Shown here: positions 1-13,700 of the stretch, one piece after another
How positions within the stretch are numbered: position 1 is the first letter of the stretch
How the letters are laid out: every line of letters begins with the position of its first letter
Assembly (NCBI GenBank): GCA_013398955.1
Contig: VWPU01001279.1
Location: 1-64,000, forward strand
DNA length: 64,000 bases
DNA from: Callaeas wilsoni
Lineage: Eukaryota > Chordata > Aves > Passeriformes > Callaeidae
Reading direction: 5' to 3'
Made by a program: the position numbers and the translations under genes
Notes under the pieces: generated by a model
Seen by the model: the letters and a program-made list of their open reading frames with translations, nothing else
Databases searched by the model: none
Told to the model about the DNA's origin: nothing

Positions 1-256
1 TGCGCCAACGGGGAAAGTGCCTGTGGCTGAGATGGCTGTCACTGGGTTTCTGGTTCTGTTGGTTGTTAATGCCACAGTTGTTGTTGGTTTTGCCTTATTG
101 GATATACTAGTAAAGAACTGTTATTCCTATTCTCATATCCTTGCCTGAGAGCCCCTTAATTTCAAAATTTTAACAATTCAGAGGGAAGGGGTTCACATTT
201 TTCGTTCCAAGGAAGACTCCTGCCTTTAGCAGACATCTGTCTCTCAAACCGAGACA
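1..256 (+). mobile_element. 3' part of a passerine ERVL-type LTR, truncated by the window edge
   Basis: The segment reads like the distal part of a long terminal repeat. It has a purine-rich stretch, then TTAATGCCACAGTTGTTG, a short AT-rich stretch ending in TAGTAAAGAACTG (about 106-121), and a U5-like tail with GCCCCTTAATTTCAAAAT at 151-168, a GAGGGAAGGGG run, and an apparent end at AAACCGAGACA near 256. This order of motifs matches my memory of LTRs common in passerine genomes and usually grouped with ERVL. The family assignment is therefore recall, not a search result. The 5' end and any upstream target-site duplication lie outside the window. I see no convincing primer-binding site or internal viral gene after 256, so a solo LTR is more likely than a provirus. 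Confidence 0.55.
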
Positions 257-560
257 CACCAGGGCTGGCTCTGCTCTCTCTGTCTGGGTACAATCCTGCA
301 GGGCCTGAGCACAGCGAGCAGAGTCCTGCAGGCTCCGAACAAAGAGCAGAGAGGGGCCAGCAAGTGGCCGCAGGCCCAACAAGCCATGACACAGCTCCTG
401 GTTCCTCCTGGCCCAGTCAGGGACAGCAAGATACAGCAAGAGAGGGGCTGAGGAGTTTCTGCGCTGGCAGTGCCACTGCGGTGCTCAGGCAGGGCCCGAG
501 CCCCAGACTGAGCTGAAATGGGGCTGTTGGGCTCAGGGACACAAGGGGGAATGCCCAAGG
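257..560. other. GC-rich tract after the LTR with weak tandem structure
   Basis: This tract is clearly richer in G and C than its surroundings. It contains a loose direct repeat around TCCTGCAGG: copies at 294 and 324, 30 bases apart, are each followed by a purine-rich stretch ending in GCAGAG. Minus-strand frames of about 76-104 codons are open here, but several overlap in different frames, as expected from low stop-codon density rather than from a gene. It could be an old minisatellite or unrecognised retroviral internal sequence. Confidence 0.35.
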
Positions 561-3500
561 AGGGGCTGCTAAGGGCACTTGCAGCCAGAAGAGCTGATGT
601 TGAGAATTTAGAAAACCTTTAATGCTATGTTGCTGCTAGGCGTAACCAAAGCTTTGCTCACCTATTTCAGCTGTGATCTTTTCCTCTTTAAGGGAATGCT
701 GTGCTCTGGGAAACTGCAAGGTTTCTCAAGGGCACGAGAAAGCAGCTAGCTTACCTGGATGAAGAAATTCAGAAGAACTGTAATCTGGACCATTAACTAT
801 TTTTAATACTTCAGCGATGTTTTACTGATGCATTTGGGTTTTCCATTATAAGAGTATCCTCCCCTTATCCAGGATGTGAATCCAGTTTTATTAGAGCATG
901 AAAAATATGTCCTCTTCTTGCAGTGGTGTGGCTGAGAGGAATAAAAGATGGCTCAGATGATATATACTCTCAATTGCACTAATAACATCTCATTTTTTCC
1001 CAACTTATCCTGTTGCTGCTGATAGAAGTGTTTCAGTTACTGCTGTGAGGCGTCACTGTGATTATTGCTGTTCCCTTAGTGTCTTTTATGCTCTGGGATC
1101 CAATCCAGAAAAGCATTCTGTTAGAGGAGATTTACGTGGCCAGATTGCACAAAGAAAAATGATAACATGAACAGCAGCCCTATTTTTTACAAGGACATAT
1201 TTACAAGTCTAAGACATCATGCCAAAAATAGCTTTCCTGGTAACACATAGCTCACTAAATCTAAAACTAGCCCAACCTCTGGGTTTTCTTAAAATCAAAA
1301 GAAAAAAACTTCTTTCTCTGAGTTCAGAAGTTTCAGTGTGGTCATACTTACCAATAAGCTGAAGATAACAAAGCATTCCAACAAACAAAAAACCAAATAA
1401 AAAAACCCCAGCAAAATAAACAACACCCCCACATGCACACATTTATAAGAATTTTGACAAATTTAACCTCTCTGCCTCAGCTGACACAAAAGTCAGTAAC
1501 GTCCTAGATAAGGATGCTTTTGCTGGAGCAATATTATGATGTTTTCTGTGAAGTTACTGGTTTAGTTATTGTTTTGTGCTTTGTTGCCAGTATTTTGGTA
1601 GGAAACTGATAGTTTTTAATATTTTTTTTTAATCTTTTAATAGTGTTGAAATATTTCTAAATGCTCCCAGTCAGCTCTTGCACTTCCAAAGCTGACAGTC
1701 TTAAGTGCACATATAGTACACACCTGACATATATCTGTCACTTCACACTTGGCTTCCATTTTTGATCTGCATTTTAATTACTTCAGACTGTTTTGGTAAA
1801 TAAATAATGGAGTTCTCATTCCTTATAAAATGGATAATGTTTCTTCCTTATGCATGCACATTGTTATTCTTTTTCTAGGTCTTCTTGTTAAGGTCTTCTC
1901 TTAAAAATGGGTTGCTATAAGATTGCATTTTGTCCTTTGGAATCAATAAACCTCATCAATATTTTTTCATGTTTTAATCTGAGACGAGAATATTATCTTG
2001 GCCAGAATTAGACTATGATGTATATTACAGCCATCAGTATGCCATGCTCATCTGAATAAATACACCTGTAAACCATTTGCTTCATGCGAATAGTGTACCA
2101 ACAACTATAAAATATATTCCAAATTCTCATCCTAGTTAAACTGGTGTAAATTAGAATGAACTGAATTGACTGCACCATTCATCATTGTTGCAGGATTAAT
2201 GTCTTTCTCTGTTGTAAAACCGAAGGAATGACATCAGTCCTTTAGTATTTTATTCTTTTGTATAATAGAATAGGAAAGAGAGAGCACAGCTTGTGTAAAT
2301 TATGTATTTTATACAATAGTGCTTAATCGATACGCCAGTCATATTTTAACATGTTGTTTTCCTAGGATGTTCTAAAGTGATACTGTCAAAATCTGGCTAC
2401 GAAACACCAGCACCAGCAGTTGGGGTAAAAGAAGCCGCCCCTTGCTCATCTAATGCAGCCCTAGCAAATGTAACTGAAGCTAAGAGCGAGACCTATGCCA
2501 AAGCACATAACCATCTGTGGGACTGCTCTCTTCTTTGTGTTCTGCCCTAGTGGTACATTAATTGTGCACCCGTATCCTGGCCTCAAGGAAAGTGTCAGCA
2601 ATTTCAATTCAGGAGCCTGCAAATGCCCATGGTCCTTAAGTTACTTTGAGATCAAATAATGTATTTCACACAGGTGCTGAGGGACAGCATTCCTTCTTTA
2701 ACTGGGGACACACTCACACAATCAGCACCTCATTCCCTGGCAGCTGCTCTGCTTCTGCACTCACATCCCTTTGAAGGGGAACTGTGTGAAGAAATCTGCT
2801 TTCAGAATAATGCTTGCTCTCACTGGTTTCCTTGTGAGTTTAACTCTCAGCAGATAGCAGGATTTTGAAACAATCACAAGGCCACTGGCATGCCAGGAGC
2901 GTGCAATTAGTTCTGATTTATAATAACTGGCCTATGAATTCACAGTAGTTAACATTATGCTTACATTCCTGGGAATTGTTATTGCTAATATAGGCACAGT
3001 TGGAGAATGTATCTTTTTACTATCCCTAAATAATTCCATTGAATAACTCCTATAGTGTCTCTATAGGTGTATGAAAAATCAAATTTAGAAAAAAAAAAAA
3101 AAAAATCAACCCGTGGAAATCTCTCCCTTCATTCTCCAGGAAGAGAAAAAAGACTGTTTTAACAAATAATTATTCTCCCTTTCCTTTTCCAGAACTCATT
3201 CAAATGAAAGCTAATGTGGCTAATAAAGTAATTATAATTGAATGATACATTTCAGGTGTGTCCGAGTCTTCCCAGAAACTCAGAGAATGAATTCACATTT
3301 AAGTCTCCACGTTTTGAATTACTTCTTTAATCGGATGTGCTACAGCACGGCCGATTTGCAGCATATCATTCAGGATGTAATGGAGATGCAGAAACATGTG
3401 TGGTGGCTTTTAAGAGAGCCCTAGAGAAGTGTTCTACAAAGGGTAGATCAGTGAAGCAGCATAGTGCAAATTCATTGCTGTCATACCAGATTGCTCCTCA

Positions 3501-6500
3501 GTCTAGCAGCTCGAAGGAGCCCAGGGAGGTGGTTTGGAAGAGAGAGTTCCTCGTGTTTTGGTAGCTGTACATACTTCCACAGCATGCTGACTAAAGGACA
3601 AATGAAATGGCAACAAAGAAGTCAAAACTTATTTGTTTTCTAAAGGACCAGTATCTATGTCCTAAATAAAACTCGGCAGTTTACCAAAGGGTAGCTGAAG
3701 CTTAGAGATTTGGAAACTCTCTCCATGGGTACCTATTGTCTGAGATGTTATTTGTATATTTTATCTAGTGACTATGTATGTCCAAAACACGTGAAACTGC
3801 CCAGCAAGGCAGGAGCAGAACCTGGGACTGTCTCTTGCTCAGGGATCACTAGGCAATAAATTGTAGCTGTCTGAGAACTTTCCCTGAGACTCCAGATCTC
3901 CCAGAGAGCACAGCTCTTTTCCCCAGAGCCTGGAAGCAGCTGCAGCTTAAAAACGTCCTGCTACAGGTGAAGAATTGGCTGTGATTCTTCCCAAAGACAA
4001 GTGGTAATTAAGTTCCACATCCTGGGGAAGTGCTCAGCCAATGAGTTATTGTACAAAAACACAGCAGCAGCGATGCTTCCGCTGGCCGCATTTCAGAAAG
4101 GAAAAAGCAGCAACTCCCCACTTCTCCAGTGCTCTTCCCAGCTTTGTTCTCAAAATAAAATGTAATCCCAATGTTTCCAGAGCCCTAAGATTCCTGGATT
4201 AAATTTTATTTGGGAGCCTCAAAGTTTTATATTAAACAATGCAGTGCTTAGGTCCCTCAGGTCAAATCCTTCACATATCAGCTAAAAATAAAAACAGTAT
4301 GTTATATGCTACAAAAGACAAATGAGAATCTTCTGTAAGCAAAACTCTGGCTGGGATGAGTAAACTTCCCAACCTAGTCCAGAAAGGACAATGAAACAAC
4401 TAGTCTGATACAGTGCTCAGAACTAGTTACATTTTACTGTTTACTCACACGTCTCATTCTGGACCGGGGTAAAATACAGAATGATAAACTTTAGTGGAGA
4501 CACAGAAGGAGGAAGGGCATGAGAAACATTACCCCGGGACCAGAACAGAAGCCTGACAAATGGAACTGGCTATTTCAGGATGATCTACTTAATGGAGTAG
4601 AACTATAGGAAATGAATGAAGATGGAGGCCTAAGGGTAGAAATTGAGTGATATCAGGAAAATGGAGATGAAGTGTGAGTTTGGCATGCTCTTACAGAGTT
4701 AGGCTGCAAATATTAAAGGATTGTCTGCTAATCCCTGATTATTCCATTATGTATGTTACCTGTTATGCATTAGGTACTACTGCTATCATTATCTTTTTCA
4801 TCTGAGTGGTTATTTGGACTACCAAGATAACTAGTAGAAATATAGCATCAAATGCAATTTAAAACAGAAAGGCTAAAAGAGAAGGTGCTTCAAGTTTTTC
4901 CCTCACAATAGCATATTTATTCCTCAACAAGAGGTTTTAAGGAATGCAGATTTTATGGCTATGGTTTGGTTTTAAGCATTTAGAGCAATTTCTCTGGTGC
5001 AAAACACGTGTATCAAGGCACCAACATAATTTCTTGCACGGAATGTGTTTGTACCAACGATCTTGTAAGATAGATCAATGTAGAAGATGTCATTCACCTT
5101 GAAAAGTAACAAGCATTCATTATACACCAAGTAAATTCTAGTCACCAGTCCAATACCTCAGTTTTACACACCTTTAAGTGTCCACCATTTTCTAGCCGAA
5201 AAAAGCCAAATAACTGTTCCCTCCTTCTACTTAAAAGCATATTATTAACAGTCCTGAGATTCTAAGCATTCATTTAATCTCATATTACCTTACTGGAAAA
5301 GGGAAAGTATATCATTAGAAAACCTTTAAAAGCAGGCACTTGTTCCTAGTCTTTTATAGACAGATTGAAGCTAAATACTTTTGGATTTGAAAACTAATTT
5401 TAGGTCACTTGTAGACATTTCCAAAATGCATTACTTAAAGTGGTATTCCTGTATGAACTTGTGTTTAGTTACCTAGTAAACAGGGCTAGTTAGGCAATTA
5501 CAAAATAAAATTTTTTATTGTTCACTCCTTTCCATTAATAACTAATGGGCAAGAAAAAGAATATGAGGTGGCATTAGTTATTGAAACTGTGTTCTGTATG
5601 GCTTCAAGCAATTACAACAGACTAATTAAAAAACAAGCACATGTGTTGTAATCTGTATCTGCTATGGTTAGAAGCATGCTACTGATCATTTTATCACGTG
5701 TATCTGCTTACTCAAAAGCACAAAAATATATGCATTTCCCTATGCTTCATGTAGAGTAGCTTAGATATTACCTGAGGAAAATATACTGCTTTAATTACTT
5801 TACCTTGGAAGGACTAACTCCGTGCATGTATTCCAAGTCCAAAGAAGTATACACTGAAGTTTTTGTACAATGCTAAAGTCTTCTAAGGTGGTGCAACAGA
5901 AATATAAAAACTTTTCATTCTTATTGCTCAGCCTAAGTAATTATGCAAGTTGGAACAAAAGAAACATCAGGAAAAACAGGAACAATGAGAGAAAGAGTAA
6001 GATTGTGTAGCCATTTCTGTCAGGTAGGTCCCTCATATCAAACAGTTTCTGGGGAAGATGCAAAAACACAGGCTTTGCTGCACAGCAAAACACACTGGCA
6101 TGCACTGAGTTTCTTCTATTTCAAAACACTGTTAATTCCGTCCCCAATATTATCTATGAATATTAATTTTCTGTGTTTTGGGGAATAGGCAAACCAAAAT
6201 AACAGAGAGTTCCCTACATTCCTTTGTAGCATAACATCTCAGGAATATTTTTCTCTCCGATCCTCTGCACGTAGCCCCTAGGACACAAAACAAGGAGTAG
6301 CTTCTTAAAGTTCTGCTTTGAGCAGAGAAAAATGTATCCAGAGGCTTTAACACTGTGGAAAAGCTTGTTATGAGAACACTAAGATGGGCTTGGTGTAACA
6401 ATTTATTATTTGTTGTGATCCCATCGGGCAAATTATGGGCAGTATGGTTCCCCTGCAACCTGTGAAGGTCTCTTACAAAGACAAAGAAGAAAAGACTGAT

Positions 6501-7217
6501 TTGCACAATCAAAGGAGGAAAAGTTAGTAGAAAGCTCTTGTATACTATTGCAAAGAAGTGTTTTCCATTTGAATGCTACAAATTACCTATTCCTTTGAAG
6601 CTACTTTAAAACGTTTTCTTGAGAAAGAAAGTCCTGAGTATTTGAGGGGTAAAATTACTGGGGAGCTCTTTCTTACATGATATCTACAATACAAACTTCT
6701 GTTAGTCTTGATCCCCGAGTCAGAGCTCCAAGAACGTGTGCTCGCAGTGACATCATTCTGTGGGCAGAAAAGCCCTGTGGCTACATTTCTTGCTTCTTTT
6801 ACTTCTTGGAAGGCTGAAGGGAACAGATGGAATTAATTATACACTATAAAGCACAGTTTTGTTAAAATAATCTGTGCTAGGAGTGTTTTGCCTAGATCAG
6901 CTGCGGTGTCAGTTTGATATTAATCTAAGTCTTAGGTTAAGCCAATTCAAGGCAATTCTTTAATTTGGTTTAAGGCTTCTGAGCACAGCGCTGGGTTAAT
7001 ACCACAAAAAACCTTTTGTATGTATTTAGTTCAATTTTTTTTTAAACTTTTGCTCACCTTTCCGTTGCATTCCTTCTCCACAAAATTATGTTATTTTTAG
7101 TTCCTTGTTGGCAGTACGCAATAATTACTTGGAGCAGAGATCCTTATATCTTTGTTCATGCACTCCCATAACAATTGCAGCAGTTCTGGTATGAAGTGAC
7201 AGAATTTCTGACAATTT
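561..7217. other. Unique AT-rich non-coding DNA
   Basis: No gene, RNA gene or repeat family is recognisable here. Open frames are short and lack protein features. A 17-base A run lies at 3089-3105. The part around 2870-3060 is rich in TTATAATAA and ATTGCTAAT type words without long homopolymers, a texture often seen in conserved non-coding DNA. Confidence 0.5.
3089..3105. repeat. Poly(A) tract
   Basis: There are seventeen consecutive A bases. No retrocopy sequence is recognisable upstream and no flanking direct repeat was found, so this is annotated only as a simple repeat. Confidence 0.9.
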
Positions 7218-7345
7218 CAGACAGGTTTGGAAGGAACCTTAAAGATCATCCAGTTCCAACCCCCTGCCATGGGCAGAGTCACCTTCCACTAGACCAGGTT
7301 GCTCAGACCCCTGTCTAGCCTGGCCTTGAACACTTCCAGGGATAG
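7218..7345 (-). mobile_element. CR1 LINE 3'-end fragment, truncated
   Basis: The plus strand shows the reverse complement of the CR1 3' end: GGTTTGGAAGGAACCTTAAA, then a GATCATCCAGTTCCAACC segment, CCATGGGCAGAGTCACCTTC, and a tail resembling AACCTGGCCTTGAACACTTC. CR1 is the dominant LINE of birds and its copies are usually short 3' fragments, as here. About 125 bp is recognisable. The terminal octamer-type microsatellite is degraded and the element ends abruptly after CCAGGGATAG. The element is therefore inserted in minus orientation and cannot move. Confidence 0.9.
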
Positions 7346-10299
7346 CTTATGAAATACATTTTCTAAATATGGCTCAGGCTTCAACAAGGATCAGAAGAGG
7401 TCTAAGACATGATAGGTTATATGACAGGAATAATTGGTGATTATTTTCCAGAAATGAAAATTTTGTCCTTTATATTAGATTGGAATTGGACTATCTTCTC
7501 TTTTGAGTTTGTAGTAGGCTCAGCCTAATGATGCTTTGGTTGCCCCTGTCATCATACAACTACTAGCAATACTAATATTAATGAAAATGGTGTTACTTTG
7601 TTAATATATTGCTACAAGACTTCAACAGCATAAGATGTCTAAAGTTTTAAAGATGAAGCAATAAGAAAAATGTGATGTAATGGTTTAAAATTAAGGCTTC
7701 TCAAATTCATACACCTTTGCCTGTCCCATATTCATTCAAAGATGTGTGGATACACAAAAAGAAAAAAAAAATCTGCAAAACATGTAGCAGAACCACCAGA
7801 CTAGAGATAAGTATCACCTATATTTGTATTCAGTTGTGATTTCTACCCCATCTGCTTATCTAATCTAATCCTAGATTATCACTGCCAGGAACAGAACCCA
7901 AATCTTGCAGGTTGTGTGGATGGATGCATGTATGTCTGCATGTCTGTGTGTAGCTAGATGGAAAGTGACTGACTTGGTAGACTGGCTACTTAAGTCATTC
8001 TGAGCATGAATCTGGAACAAGGGGCTTTGATTTAATGTAAAGCAGTTTTACATAGAACACTTTGCTTCTAAGATTTCTTGCCATGCTGCTGTCAAAAAAA
8101 AAAAAGGCAGAGGAAGATGTGAAAGTCCTGAACCAAAGGCAGGATGCTAAGGAGCTGTGTAATCCATCACTTTCACAATCTCCTCTAGTTAGGCTCAATT
8201 TTAGGTGTACTCCTTTTGATTTATGACCTCCAGGGCAGAAGCCTTCCAAAAAAAGTCTGACTCAGTAGAGGGGAGTCATCCCTAATGAATTTAATTATGG
8301 TTTCTCAGTAAACAATTCTGCTCTTTTCCTGTGGCCCAGTGGTGCCCAAAGGATGCAACTGTTGTATCTCCTTTTCCTATAATTCCACCATGACATGCTC
8401 TGCAGCCTGGAACGATGCTGTTCGTTTATCCATAGCTGCTGGCTTCTGAGCTCGCCAAACCCACCTGACACGAAGGCAAGACACAAACTGCTGGCACCTT
8501 ATTTGAACCTGTCTTGTGATGCTCAAGTTCCCTGGGGAGCAGGCACACTAATAAAGGTGTCTGCATTTTTATCTCTGAGGAAATGACAGAAAACAGGTGA
8601 TTTTTCACATCATAATGACACCTTTAAGGAATGAAAGAATGATTAAATAACTATAACCGTACTTCAGCGATGTTATGCCCTCTGCAGCCCAGGCTCTCAT
8701 TTTAATTTCCAATTGGAACAGAACACAAAAACTTTAATTGCTTAACAATGATCTGGAAGGAATGAAGAAAGGTTTAAAGGGCAGAACCAACATAAGCCAA
8801 ATACTATATAGTTGTTTTAGACTTTGAAGTGTACAACTATTATTATGAAAATATGAAAATTCACCAAAGTCTTATTTTTCTCAATTTCCATAATTCTTAA
8901 TTATATACCTTGTCCTCAGGTGATCTGCATATACATGTTGGAATGTTATCTGTCTGCTTTGCAGACAGAAGCCTGAGTTATGAACTACCTTATTTATTTC
9001 AGTTGTGGGTTGGGATTTTTTTTTTAGTTGCTTGAGTTTGTTTGTTAGGTTGTTTTTTAGTTTGAGAACTGTAACATATAATGAATATGTTAGAAACATA
9101 GAGCCTTCATGGGTGAGTATTTAAATGGGGGGGGAAAGGAAAGTAATTTTGTTATCTAGATAATTTTCTCAACTTTCTATTACTTTAAATACTACATTGT
9201 ATTTATTCAGAAAAGGCTCTTCTTAAAAAGAGGAACTACGCATTATTTCTGAATATGAACAGAGTTGCTCAAGGGAGCTTGTAGCTGAATTAGGTCAAAC
9301 TTGACCATAGGTGATGGCTCATTATTGCCTTGAAATTCTGATCCTAGGCTTTTAGGCCATGGAGTCTTCAAGGCCTTTAGAGAAAGAAACTGCGACATAA
9401 AAAAGCAAGTAAAATGCTTTCAGGTTTCAAAAAGAATTAAAAGTTGTAAAAGCAAAGAACTTATAAGTTTAGAGCTTGGAAATGTTTTACCATCAATCTT
9501 AATAATTTGTAGCTGTTATCCTGCTTTGCTTGATAATGATGAATAAAATTAAGCCCCTCTGTCCTTACAGGATTTGAAGCCTCATTTCTGAACCAAAAAC
9601 AACAGAAAAAAATCAAAATCTTCATAAAGCAGTGTGCATGGTGCATTGCAAATTCAAACATGGGAGGTGTTTCTCTTAGTTGTCTAGCAAATCTTCCTGA
9701 CAGGAGATGAACAGTTGAAGAGCAAAGTCAGAACCTCCCCATTCCCACATGTAAATTGTAATGGTTGGGAATGCTGCCTTTGCACCTCTCTGGATGCTGA
9801 TGTGGATTCATAACCCAAATCCAGCCAAAATAGCTGGGTCAAGCCCACGTGATCTTGCCACTCAAACTACACAAAGCACTTTCTGTAGAGAGAACATGCT
9901 CTCTATCCTGTAAGTAGAGGACTGGGACAGAAGTTGCAATAATTTCTGGCAACATTAAATTAAGAACAATGTACTTTCTCTGTTTGGTGTCTACTGTGAT
10001 TTTTTCTTGGGTGTCTACGGCTAATGTTAGGAAATATATAAATATCAGTCTAGACAGTGCTTAGTGACAATATATGTATTGTCTTGCAATCTGAGGAGTT
10101 TTAATTTGATCTTGCACAGTTTAAAAAGATTGTGTTGAATTTATATCTGTTGTCATTATTGTTATTTAATATAACATGGACTCCACAATACAGTTAAATT
10201 ATCTCAGTTCTGAGCACGATACAGACGAAGTGCAATGAAGAGTTCCTAATCAGAATTAGGTTCTTCACAGATGCAAAATGAATGCATTCATAGTCAAAC
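7346..10299. other. Unique AT-rich non-coding DNA
   Basis: No gene is recognisable. Minor simple repeats are present: an A12 run at 8094-8105, a degenerate TGTG/GATG-rich stretch at about 7915-7965, and a G8 run at 9127-9134. Open frames of 60-84 codons occur on both strands and look random. Confidence 0.5.
8094..8105. repeat. Poly(A) tract
   Basis: There are twelve consecutive A bases inside unique sequence. No associated retrocopy was recognised. Confidence 0.85.
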
Positions 10300-10760
10300 A
10301 GTAAAATTAAATTGCAGGTTACCAGGGGAATTAATCGTGATTTGCAGCTATTTATGATAAATAGGATTCAGGATGCTGGTGTCAATGAACTGCTCCTTAC
10401 TGAAGGGAGAGATAAACAGCAGCAGCAGGACTTTAGGAAATTAGCTACCAGACTTGCTAAAATAACTGAATGATGAGGTGCACCAATTAAAAATCATTTA
10501 GCAATTTGCATAGAGGTAACTCACTAGAAGATCGCAGATACCTCAGTTTCAAATTTGCATTTTATCTCTTTGAAGCATATAATAATTAAAATGGTCATTA
10601 GTGATAACGAGAATTAATCACCTAAATCCTCTCATTCATTTATTTGACATAATAGAACCCGAAGTCTACTTATGTTGTTTTTTTCCTTATTATAATCAAC
10701 TCTATAAATCTGCAAATTATGAAAATAAAATGCCTTAAATTCCTAGAAAGTCAGAGAAAA
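10300..10760. promoter_or_regulatory. Candidate conserved non-coding element with two octamer motifs
   Basis: The sequence is AT-rich without being a simple repeat. It carries two exact octamer motifs ATTTGCAT at 10504-10511 and 10553-10560, plus many homeodomain-type TAAT/ATTA cores such as GAATTAATC, CCAATTAAAA and AATAATTAAAATGG. ATTTGCAT is the established POU/Oct factor binding word. This dense mix is typical of developmental enhancers in gene deserts. Activity and conservation are inferred from texture only, since no alignment was possible. Confidence 0.3.
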
Positions 10761-13700
10761 ATGCTATTTATGCATCATGCCATGGGGATGTGGAGACATG
10801 TCTGTGTATGAATGTACCTGGCTCTTAAAGAGTACACAGAGGATAGGAAATTTATATCTAGACTATGCCTGAAAGATACATCAACCTGGAAACCAGTACC
10901 AAATTCTCCATCTCTGTTATGTAAGATAATTGAATGGCTTAATTAAGAAATTCTTTAAGGAGACTGATTTATTATAAACCACAGAGTTGTGATGACTATC
11001 AGAAAGGTAATATACTGCTTTTGAAGATGCACAAAAGGAGGATGGATGACCTTAATTTATGAACCAAATAATACAGTACCAAACATATAAACCAGTTTTA
11101 GGTAGACGCATATTAATGAAAAGATGTTCTAAAATGTGGAAAAATAACAACAAAATAGGACTATTTTAAAAAGGTAGTGATACAGAGCACAGGCTTGCAA
11201 CCTTAGCCATCTACTGCTTTCATGTGTGAAGACATGAAAACTTTCATACTTCGAGTAAACAATAATTTTGCTTTCCCTTTATGCATTCCTAGAATGTGTC
11301 TGCTGCAACTTATGACAGTATTTGCTTATGACTAGGGACAGTATTTTACCAGAACACCAAAGCTCAGGGATTTAACAGCTACAAAAATGTTCTCCAGATT
11401 TTGTTACACTTGTCTCGGCATTTATTTTTCATGGAAAAGAAAGGTAGCAGATGTTGATGCACATATCATTACTAAATAAGAATCCTTAATTTTAAAGAAG
11501 AATTTAAAGGCAACACCTAAGGGCTAGACTGGCACATTGCCAGGTAACTGCTAAATGACAGTCGCTTAGAGTGCTACCAGAACTGAGTTCTGTTGCACAA
11601 ATAATCGAAAAATGAAGTTTCAATGAGACAAGACTAGAACCAAAACTTTACACAGCAATCTACATTCAGGGAAGAACATCTTTCCTCATTAAGGAGTTGA
11701 ATCAGATGTATATTTAGATGTGTATTTAGATAGGGATGAAGGTATGGTACCAAAACGAATGTTTGTGTGTGCCTGCGTGTTGCATATATGGCTGAGGAAC
11801 ATTCCCATAAAAGCGAGGCTTTATTTTAAAACTAAGTCCATTATTCAAGTGTTTAGGTGAGTTCCTAATTCAAAGCATTGACTATTCTCCTTGAAGTAGC
11901 ATTTTTATTATTTTGTCTCCTCTCTAATTTAATTGGGTCCTCCTCTCTTCGGGAGACTATTTGCAGATATGCTTAGAAAAAAAGAATTGCGTGTGCAGAG
12001 ACTTCCACGGCAGAGCTCAGCCTGTGAATGCTGTGGCCTTTTAAACACTCACTAATTGCATGACAAAACTTGAAATCTTTCTTCACGGGTGAATGGCTGA
12101 CAGTTGCTTAAAGGCTACTTGAAAATTCTGGTGGAATGCTTGCAACTGAGTTAGGAAAGAAACGCTCCTTACTTCCTTTATGATCAATAAGAAAATTCTT
12201 AATTGGCAGTCTTTCCCACTTCAAAATAAGCTTTGAAACACAGGAAAAATAGAAGTTGAAAAGATGCAAATGGCAACAAAATCCAATCTGTGTGTTTAAA
12301 ATATGAAAGATTGAGGGGGGAAAGCTGGAGCTATAGTCAAACCTTCTGCTCATGGTAGAGTAATATTTAATAAAGATGAATGGGTTGAAGAAAATATTAG
12401 TGGCCTATGCTAAACCCCAGAGACACTTTCTTGGAGTCCAAGAGCACTCTGCACAGAAAATATCTGCTAAAGTAAAGCCTATGTAGTGCAGGGTTCAGAG
12501 TAACTTTCCTGTGGGAGAAATTATTGTCCTGGGTTCTGCGTGTAAATTTAAAGATATGAACTGCAATTTTCCAACTTGAATATTTGAAATATTTTTTGTA
12601 TAAATCTTGCTTTTGCTAAGTTTGTCACATGAACATGATGTTACAAAGAACAAAGCCCAGCCCAACAATTTTCAAAAATACATGTCAGCCTTCTGCATGT
12701 CTCCTCTGCACTGGTGTCTCTCGTTCTGACTTCAGTTAGAGTCAGGTGAATGAGGCAATGCCAGCTCAGGCAAAATTCAAGTAGAGTTTGCACCCACCAC
12801 CAGAGGCTACAAGCCAGGTTTTGAGCCGGGTAAGGGAAGAGGCCAATGAACAGATCCTGCAAGGTGGGATAATACTTTTTATCATGCCAACGTGACCGAG
12901 ACTGTGACCATCACTGACCCACAGACGTCTGTGAAATTACAACAATCAAGTCTTGTTGTTGGATCCATGGGTGGTGATATCTTTCTATCCTTATTCTTTC
13001 TTTGTCTTACACATTTTCTTAAGTGTTTATTTTTGTGCTTTTATATTATTCCCACAGATAATGACCAACCAAATTCTTCTAAAATAAACCCTACATATAT
13101 ATTTATTTATAAGCACAGATCATTCAGTGTTATTTCACTCTAATCCACCACAAAGGATCTATTAACAAGAACCTGAGTTACCCTGGCCTTCAGGGGCAGG
13201 TCATAACAACATTAAATAAAGTACTGTTGGGCCTGGGGAGAGACATCAGAGGATCTTTTACCAAGCAGCTCATCTTTTGCTATAGTGAACAGCTGAGAGT
13301 GAGATCATCATGCTATTTCATTGTGGTGGAAATGGAAGTTCAGGGTATCCGTGCTGAATGTTAGACTGGATAGTTACCGTCAGATTTTAGAACTGTAAAT
13401 AGAAGCATATGCAAATTTTAAACCAAACCTGCATCTGCAGAAGCCAAAATTAAAATGGAATACTACTTAGTGTTTAGCCTTTAAAATTACATGTTAATAG
13501 TATTTCTCAGAATCACTCAAGAATCTGTTGTAACTAATAGTGAGGCAGCATTCATTTTACTAATCTGGTTTTACACTGAATTTTCTCATTGAGATTTTGA
13601 AGGAAGGAAAAGGTAACGTGATGTAACTTTCAGCTTTGGATGTGTCTCTATGACAGACAGTGGAGGTCAATTCTAAATTAACATTAATTCAGGAAGGATG

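Noticed and set aside
6150..6512. 120-codon minus-strand frame
   Set aside because: No domain, promoter or splice evidence, in otherwise unique AT-rich DNA.
8219..8255. Possible CR1 fragment in plus orientation (ATGACCTCCAG...CCTTCCA)
   Set aside because: Only two short words match the CR1 3' end and the flanks do not; too weak to call.
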